Assembly: GCF_034432235.1 (NCBI RefSeq)
Contig: NZ_DAOUCJ010000046.1
Span: forward strand, 1 to 9,374
Reading direction: 5' to 3'
DNA length: 9,374 nucleotides
Origin: Thermoflexus sp.
GTDB lineage: Bacteria; Chloroflexota; Anaerolineae; Thermoflexales; Thermoflexaceae
The translations under genes and the position numbers were made by a program. Positions 6,205-9,374 of the stretch are shown in pieces; the first letter of the stretch is position 1; each line of letters starts with the position of its first letter. The notes under the pieces were generated by a model that was not told where the DNA came from, made no database searches, and saw only the letters and a program-made list of their open reading frames with translations.

Positions 6205-6891
6205 TCATTCCTGTAAAACCTGTCTGGCGAGCGCCCAGATCGCATCGAACATCTCCGGCGTGAGCCGCCCGGTCTGAGTGTTCTGGCGGCTGGGATGGTA
6301 GGACGTGATCAGAACAGGCCATCCGGCGCCCAGCGGATAGAGCCCCCCGTGGCGGAAGGCCGGGCGGGGCCCATCGTAACCCAGGGCGCGAAGGGCGGCC
6401 AGAACGCCCTCGGTGGCGATCTGCCCCAGAGCGACCACGACCTGGATCCGGGGCAGGGCCTGGAGCTCGCGGATCAGGTAGGGCCGGCAGTTCGCCAGCT
6501 CCTCGCGGGAGGGGCGATTGCCCGGGGGCGCGCAGCGCACCACCGCTGTGAGATAGACATCCCGCAAAACCAGCCCGTCCTCCCGATGGGTTGAGGTGGG
6601 CTGATTGGCGAAGCCCGCCCGATAAAGGGCCGCCATCAGGAAATCCCCCGAGCTGTCCCCGGTGAACATCCGCCCGGTCCGATTCGCCCCATGGGCGGCG
6701 GGCGCCAGCCCGACCACCAGCAGGCGGGCCTGGGGATCCCCGAACCCGGGGACCGGACGGCCCCAGTAGTCCCAATCCTGGAACGGCCGCCGTTTCGCCC
6801 GGGCGACGGCTTCCCGATAAGCCACCAGACGAGGACACTGGCGGCACTGAATGACATCCCGGGCGATCTCATCTAAGGATTCCCGCATCAC
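6205..6891 (-). CDS. Family 5 uracil-DNA glycosylase (UDGb), 4Fe-4S type
   Basis: This 228-residue enzyme excises uracil, and in family members also some other deaminated bases, from DNA and so starts base-excision repair. The family 5 pattern is clear: CRQCPRLVAYRE near the N-terminus, GRPVPGFGDPQARLLVVG, motif 1 GLAPAAHGANRTGRMFTGD (61-79), VRCAPPGNRPSREELANCRPYL, VALGQIA, and motif 2 YHPSRQNTQTGRLT (198-211). Cys 16, 19, 120 and 135 are the expected four iron-sulfur ligands. Motif 1 has GLAPAAHG, not the GEAPG of family 4, which decides the subfamily and fits thermophilic relatives in Thermus and Pyrobaculum. Translation can start at GTG 6891 or at the adjacent ATG 6888; a GGAGG lies 8 and 11 bases upstream respectively, so I kept the GTG, one residue longer. 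It is the first gene of the minus-strand cluster and is followed after 74 bases by the PBP gene. The role is secure; no functional link to the PBP is evident. Confidence 0.95.
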   Translation of the reverse strand: MMRESLDEIARDVIQCRQCPRLVAYREAVARAKRRPFQDWDYWGRPVPGFGDPQARLLVVGLAPAAHGANRTGRMFTGDSSGDFLMAALYRAGFANQPTSTHREDGLVLRDVYLTAVVRCAPPGNRPSREELANCRPYLIRELQALPRIQVVVALGQIATEGVLAALRALGYDGPRPAFRHGGLYPLGAGWPVLITSYHPSRQNTQTGRLTPEMFDAIWALARQVLQE

Positions 6892-6909
6892 AAAACTGCC
6901 CTCCAGGGT

Positions 6910-6955
6910 TTCCGGCAGGAAGCATAACCTTCATCCCCTGGGCTGGCTGCCGGAA
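6910..6955 (-). promoter_or_regulatory. Candidate UDG promoter region framed by a 9-bp inverted repeat
   Basis: TTCCGGCAG (6910-6918) and CTGCCGGAA (6947-6955) are perfect inverted repeats with a 28-base spacer. Inside the spacer, on the minus strand, lies GTTATGCTT (complement of 6920-6928) containing a TATGCT -10-like hexamer about 30 bases before the UDG start; the same 9-mer stands before the plsY-like gene. No good -35 is seen. An inverted repeat framing a promoter can be a regulator site or an RNA hairpin; which one cannot be told from sequence. Confidence 0.33.
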
Positions 6956-7130
6956 GCGGCTGGCCATCACCTCCCCAGGCCCAGAGCGCTCCGAGCAGGA
7001 GGGATTTCGGTTAAACTGGTAAGCAACCCGGCGAATCCCGCCGCGGGTCTTCCGGATGATCGCTCTGGTACGGGGCTGGCTTCCGAGTTGGTTCTCCCCT
7101 TCCAGGGATCGCCGGCACCTGCGCATGGAT

Positions 7131-7158
7131 TCTAATCCAAAATCGCCATAAGGGAGGT
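7131..7158 (+). promoter_or_regulatory. Candidate -10 and strong ribosome site of the SPFH gene
   Basis: TCTAAT at 7131-7136 matches the sigma-70 -10 consensus at 5 of 6 positions and sits in the most AT-rich part of the 271-bp divergent gap, but no recognisable -35 lies 16-18 bases upstream. AGGGAGGT at 7151-7158 is a near-perfect Shine-Dalgarno sequence 4 bases before the ATG at 7163 and fixes the SPFH start. The rest of the gap (6956-7130) holds no gene or RNA that I recognise. Confidence 0.4.
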
Positions 7159-7162
7159 AACG

Positions 7163-8101
7163 ATGGAAACCTTTGTCTCCCTGCTGTTGCTCCTGGTCTG
7201 TGGCGGCCTGATCCTGCTGGCCCTTCTCGGCTCCATGATCCGGATCGTCCCGGAATACCAGCGGCTGGTGGTGTTCCGCCTGGGGAAGGTGATCGGGGCG
7301 AAGGGGCCCGGGCTGGTGCTGTTGATCCCCATCGTCGATCGGGCGATCACCGTGGATCTGCGGGAGCAGTTCCGGGAGATCCCTCAGCAGACTTCCATCA
7401 CGAAGGACAACGCCCCCATCGGCATTGACTTCCTGATCTACTGGCGGGTGGTGGATCCGGTCCAGAGCGTGGTGCAGGTGCGGGATTTCGTCTCCGCCGC
7501 CGTGGGGATCGCCACCACCACCCTGCGGGCGGTCATCGGCGACATCCTGCTGGATGATGTGCTGGCGAAGCGGGAATACATCAACCAGGCCCTGCGGGTG
7601 AAGCTGGACGAAGTGACCGAGCGCTGGGGGGTGAAAGTCACCGCGGTGGAGATCCGGGAGATCCAGCCGCCACGGGATGTGCTGGAGGCGATGACCCGGC
7701 AGATGTCGGCGGAGCGCAACCGCCGCGCCCTGGTGACCGAGGCCGATGGAAAGCGGGAGGCGGCGGTGAAGGTCGCGGAGGGCGAGAAGCAGGCCGCCAT
7801 CCTGAAGGCGGAGGGGGAGAAGGAAGCGGCCATCCTCCGGGCGGAGGGCGAGCGCCAGGCCCAGATCCTGCGCGCCGAGGGCTTCGCGATGGCGCTGGAA
7901 CGCATCTTCAGCGTCGCCCGCACCCTCGATGCCAACACCATGACCCTGCAATATCTGGAAGCCCTCAAAGCGCTGGGGGCCAGCCCGTCCACCAAGTTCG
8001 TCTTCCCCATGGAATTCACCCGGCTGATCACGCCGCTCTCGAACCTGGTCGGGAACGCAGGCTCCCCGCGTCCCCCGGAGGGCAGCGAGCCCTCCCGTTG
8101 A
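7163..8101 (+). CDS. SPFH/Band 7 (stomatin/slipin-like) membrane protein
   Basis: Proteins of this family form large membrane-anchored oligomers that organise membrane microdomains and often associate with proteases or NfeD partners. The 312-residue protein begins with a hydrophobic anchor (about 4-27), then IVPEYQRLVVFRLGKVIGAKGPGL and PIVDRAITVDLREQ, the classic entry to the SPFH domain (about 27-190), with DNAPIGIDFLIYWRVVDP and VKVTAVEIREIQPP as conserved blocks. The coiled-coil part contains three consecutive 11-residue units of pattern [VKR]-AEGE-[KR]-x-A-x-IL (204-236) plus a partial fourth, then LQYLEALKALG and the conserved TKFVFPMEF. The tail (295-312) is Pro/Gly/Ser-rich. Start and ribosome site are unambiguous. 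No nfeD gene or protease lies beside it in this window; folD follows after 117 bases. The family is certain; the subtype (slipin versus QmcA-like) is an inference. Confidence 0.93.
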   Translation: METFVSLLLLLVCGGLILLALLGSMIRIVPEYQRLVVFRLGKVIGAKGPGLVLLIPIVDRAITVDLREQFREIPQQTSITKDNAPIGIDFLIYWRVVDPVQSVVQVRDFVSAAVGIATTTLRAVIGDILLDDVLAKREYINQALRVKLDEVTERWGVKVTAVEIREIQPPRDVLEAMTRQMSAERNRRALVTEADGKREAAVKVAEGEKQAAILKAEGEKEAAILRAEGERQAQILRAEGFAMALERIFSVARTLDANTMTLQYLEALKALGASPSTKFVFPMEFTRLITPLSNLVGNAGSPRPPEGSEPSR

Positions 8102-8200
8102 GGGCGTTCGACCGGAACATGGACAGCTGAAGGGCTTTCCTAACGCTCCACTCAGGGAACAGGTTCTTTGGGGCCAGGCCGACCGGTCCTAAAGTCCCAA

Positions 8201-8210
8201 AGGAGGGGGG
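8201..8210 (+). promoter_or_regulatory. folD ribosome-binding site
   Basis: AGGAGGGGGG precedes ATG 8219 with 8 bases between the end of the G-run and the start. It decides the start against a TTG 17 codons upstream in the same frame, whose peptide extension has no family resemblance. No convincing promoter is seen in the 117-bp gap after the SPFH gene, so readthrough from that gene is possible. Confidence 0.7.
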
Positions 8211-8218
8211 ATCTGCTC

Positions 8219-9133
8219 ATGGCGGCGCGCATCCTGGACGGGCGGGCCATGGCGGCCCGATGGCGGGAATGGGTGAAGGCTCAGGTGGAAGCGTTCCGGG
8301 CGCGCACAGGTCAGGTCCCTGGCCTGGCGACGGTCCTCATCGGGGATCATCCGGCCTCCCAGACCTACGTGCAGGCGAAACAGAGCGCCTGCGCCGCGGT
8401 AGGCATCCGCACCTTCCGTTATAACCTGCCGGCGGATGCCGATCGGGGAACGGCTCTGGAGCTGCTCCAAGCGCTGTCCTGCAATCCGGAGATCCATGGG
8501 ATCTTGGTGCAACTGCCGTTGCCCTCCCATCTGGACGAAGAGGAGATCCTGAGCGCGATCCCGCTGGAGAAGGATGTGGACGGCTTTCATCCGCTGAACA
8601 TCGGCCGTCTGGGGCTGAAGGGGCGGGATCCTTACTTTATCCCTTGCACGCCGCTGGGGATCCTGGCCATGCTTCAGGAAGCCCGGATCCCGATTGCAGG
8701 CCGCCGGGCGGTGATCCTGGGGCGCAGCCGGATTGTGGGGCTGCCCATGGCCCTCCTGCTCCTCCGCCTGGATGCCACGGTGACGATCTGTCACTCCCGG
8801 ACGCCGGATCTGGCCGCGCTGACGCGCCAGGCCGACCTTCTCATCGCCGCGGTCGGACGCCCGGGTCTTATCCGGGGGGAGATGGTGCGGCCCGGCGCGG
8901 TGGTGATCGATGTGGGGATCAACCGGATCGAGGATCCCCAGGCCCCGCGGGGTTACCGGCTGGTCGGCGATGTGGTCTTTGAGGAGGTATCCGCCGTCGC
9001 CGGCGCCATTACCCCCGTTCCGGGAGGGGTGGGGCCGATGACCGTGGCGATGCTGCTGGTGAACACCCTGAAGGCGGCCCAGCGTCAGGTGGAAGGATCC
9101 GCATCGCCATGGCTGGAGCCCATAGAGGGTTGA
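8219..9133 (+). CDS. folD: Bifunctional methylenetetrahydrofolate dehydrogenase/cyclohydrolase FolD
   Basis: FolD converts 5,10-methylene-THF to 5,10-methenyl-THF using NADP+ and then to 10-formyl-THF, supplying one-carbon units for purines and formyl-methionine. The 304-residue cytoplasmic protein shows every family block: LIGDHPASQTYVQAK with Y50 and catalytic K54, GILVQLPLP with Q98, KDVDGFHPLNIGRL with D121, IPCTPLGI at 141-148, the nucleotide-binding loop GRSRIVGLP (168-176, with Leu where Lys is common), CHSRT at 191-195, ADLLIAAVGRPG, VVIDVGIN, and ITPVPGGVGPMT at 264-275. Length is in the usual 280-305 range, with a short non-conserved tail after residue 288. It follows the SPFH gene on the same strand. 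Its TGA stop overlaps the -35 element of a candidate promoter belonging to the mobile element behind it, so the element abuts folD without visibly truncating its conserved part. The assignment is secure. Confidence 0.97.
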   Translation: MAARILDGRAMAARWREWVKAQVEAFRARTGQVPGLATVLIGDHPASQTYVQAKQSACAAVGIRTFRYNLPADADRGTALELLQALSCNPEIHGILVQLPLPSHLDEEEILSAIPLEKDVDGFHPLNIGRLGLKGRDPYFIPCTPLGILAMLQEARIPIAGRRAVILGRSRIVGLPMALLLLRLDATVTICHSRTPDLAALTRQADLLIAAVGRPGLIRGEMVRPGAVVIDVGINRIEDPQAPRGYRLVGDVVFEEVSAVAGAITPVPGGVGPMTVAMLLVNTLKAAQRQVEGSASPWLEPIEG

Positions 9134-9158
9134 CAGCAGTTGCCCATTTTGTTAGCAT
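9130..9158 (+). promoter_or_regulatory. Consensus-like sigma-70 promoter overlapping the folD stop codon
   Basis: A perfect TTGACA at 9130-9135 is followed after exactly 17 bases by TAGCAT at 9153-9158 (4 of 6 matches). The stop codon of folD (9131-9133) lies inside the -35. The AT-rich stretch 9144-9163 stands out from the GC-rich surroundings. The predicted start would be near 9165, about 70 bases before the TnpB start. Confidence 0.5.
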
Positions 9159-9374
9159 TTATTGCCCGTTCTGACGACCGGCTGCAACCGTGAAACTCTC
9201 CGCGCGGAACCGCGCCAGGCGAGGGCTGGAGGATGGGATGCGGGGGATGCAGGCGTTTCGCTTCGAGCGGGATCCCAACGGGGCGCAGCGGGTGGCCCTG
9301 GCCAAACACGGGGGAACGCCCGTTTTGCCTACAATTGGGGTCTGTCCCGCTGCCTGGAGGCGCTGGAGCAGGGC
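9134..9374 (+). mobile_element. Left part of an IS200/IS605-group (IS1341-like) insertion sequence, incomplete
   Basis: The region after the folD stop consists of about 100 bases of non-coding sequence with different composition, then the start of tnpB running off the window. GCGCG-GAAC-CGCGC at 9202-9215 forms a short hairpin 22 bases before tnpB, in the place where IS605-group elements carry their subterminal left-end palindrome. The exact left boundary cannot be placed, since this group makes no target duplication or terminal inverted repeat. No tnpA precedes tnpB here. The right end and any associated omegaRNA would lie outside the window. Confidence 0.45.
9238..9374 (+). pseudogene. tnpB: TnpB (RNA-guided nuclease of IS200/IS605 elements), N-terminal part with frameshift, 3' end outside window
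   Basis: TnpB proteins are RNA-guided DNA nucleases, ancestral to Cas12, carried by IS605-type elements. From ATG 9238, with GGAGG at 9228-9232 just upstream, the frame reads MRGMQAFRFERDPNGAQRV and ALAKHGGT, the typical TnpB opening in which a 'FRF-x-L-x-P-x-x-x-Q' strand is followed by a helix. The next expected block, RFAYNWGLSRCLEALEQG (9321-9374), is present but in a different frame. Near 9316-9320 the sequence reads ACG-CCC-GT where a normal gene would have one more base, for example ACG-GCC-CGT. In the initial frame the protein would read unrelated residues (PVLPTIGVCPAAWRR). One missing base therefore splits the gene. It may be a genuine inactivating mutation, a sequencing error, or, less likely, programmed frameshifting. 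The C-terminal RuvC and zinc-finger parts are beyond the edge. Confidence 0.75.

Noticed and set aside
3830..6277. Two long plus-strand open frames (387 and 424 codons) opposite the PBP gene
   Set aside because: They are antisense to conserved PBP catalytic domains and their products are low-complexity shadows.
6131..6847. N-terminal extension of the PBP frame upstream over the UDG gene
   Set aside because: The extended frame overlaps the UDG gene out of phase, is Gly/Pro/Arg-rich, and the natural PBP N-terminus with its cytoplasmic tail and anchor begins at 6130.
8102..8218. Promoter for folD in the SPFH-folD gap
   Set aside because: TGGACA with TAACGC (15-base spacing) and TTGGGG with TAAAGT are both poor matches; readthrough from the SPFH gene is as likely.
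1..9374. CRISPR array, tRNA, rRNA or riboswitch
   Set aside because: I found no regularly spaced direct repeats, no tRNA cloverleaf or rRNA-like sequence, and no recognisable riboswitch core on either strand.

Overview
This 9.4 kb GC-rich window carries seven complete protein genes, the 3' end of an eighth and the 5' end of a ninth. The gene set is mostly housekeeping: fructose-bisphosphate aldolase/phosphatase, a DegV/FakB fatty-acid-binding protein, a PlsY-type acyltransferase, a class A penicillin-binding protein, a family 5 uracil-DNA glycosylase, an SPFH/stomatin protein and FolD. The archaeal-type bifunctional FBP aldolase/phosphatase, the family 5 UDG, the DUF4058-like tail and the Ig-like plus Pro/Thr-tailed penicillin-binding protein together suggest a thermophilic bacterium, most likely a Chloroflexota lineage (Thermoflexus-like). 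This placement is an inference from gene content, not from a phylogeny.

Layout. Positions 2-160 (+) are the C-terminus of a DUF4058-like protein, followed by a strong hairpin (164-193) and then the FBP aldolase/phosphatase gene (230-1381, +). A textbook intrinsic terminator (1403-1442) closes that unit. Four genes follow on the minus strand, transcribed from right to left: UDG (6891-6205), class A PBP (6130-3356), PlsY-like (3200-2523) and DegV (2300-1461). Two candidate minus-strand promoters share the 9-mer GTTATGCTT, one before UDG and one before plsY. They suggest two units, UDG-PBP and plsY-degV, separated by a spacer holding a 16-bp perfect palindrome (3293-3339). A 271-bp divergent region separates UDG from the plus-strand pair SPFH (7163-8101) and folD (8219-9133). 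From the folD stop codon onwards the sequence becomes a mobile element: a consensus-like promoter, a short hairpin, and the first codons of a TnpB gene (IS200/IS605/IS1341 group) that carries a one-base frameshift and runs off the window end.

How the genes work together. DegV and PlsY belong to the same biochemical route. FakB/DegV proteins hold a fatty acid for FakA to phosphorylate, and PlsY transfers the acyl group from acyl-phosphate to glycerol-3-phosphate, so their adjacency suggests a membrane-lipid module. The PlsY here has lost part of its first signature motif, so its exact reaction is uncertain. PBP and SPFH also act at the envelope, but the other neighbours (UDG, FolD, FBP aldolase/phosphatase) have unrelated roles in repair, one-carbon metabolism and gluconeogenesis.

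I see no convincing novel multi-gene system. The points most worth a second look are the frameshifted TnpB directly behind folD, the non-canonical PlsY paired with DegV, the 16-bp palindrome, and the inverted repeat framing the candidate UDG promoter.
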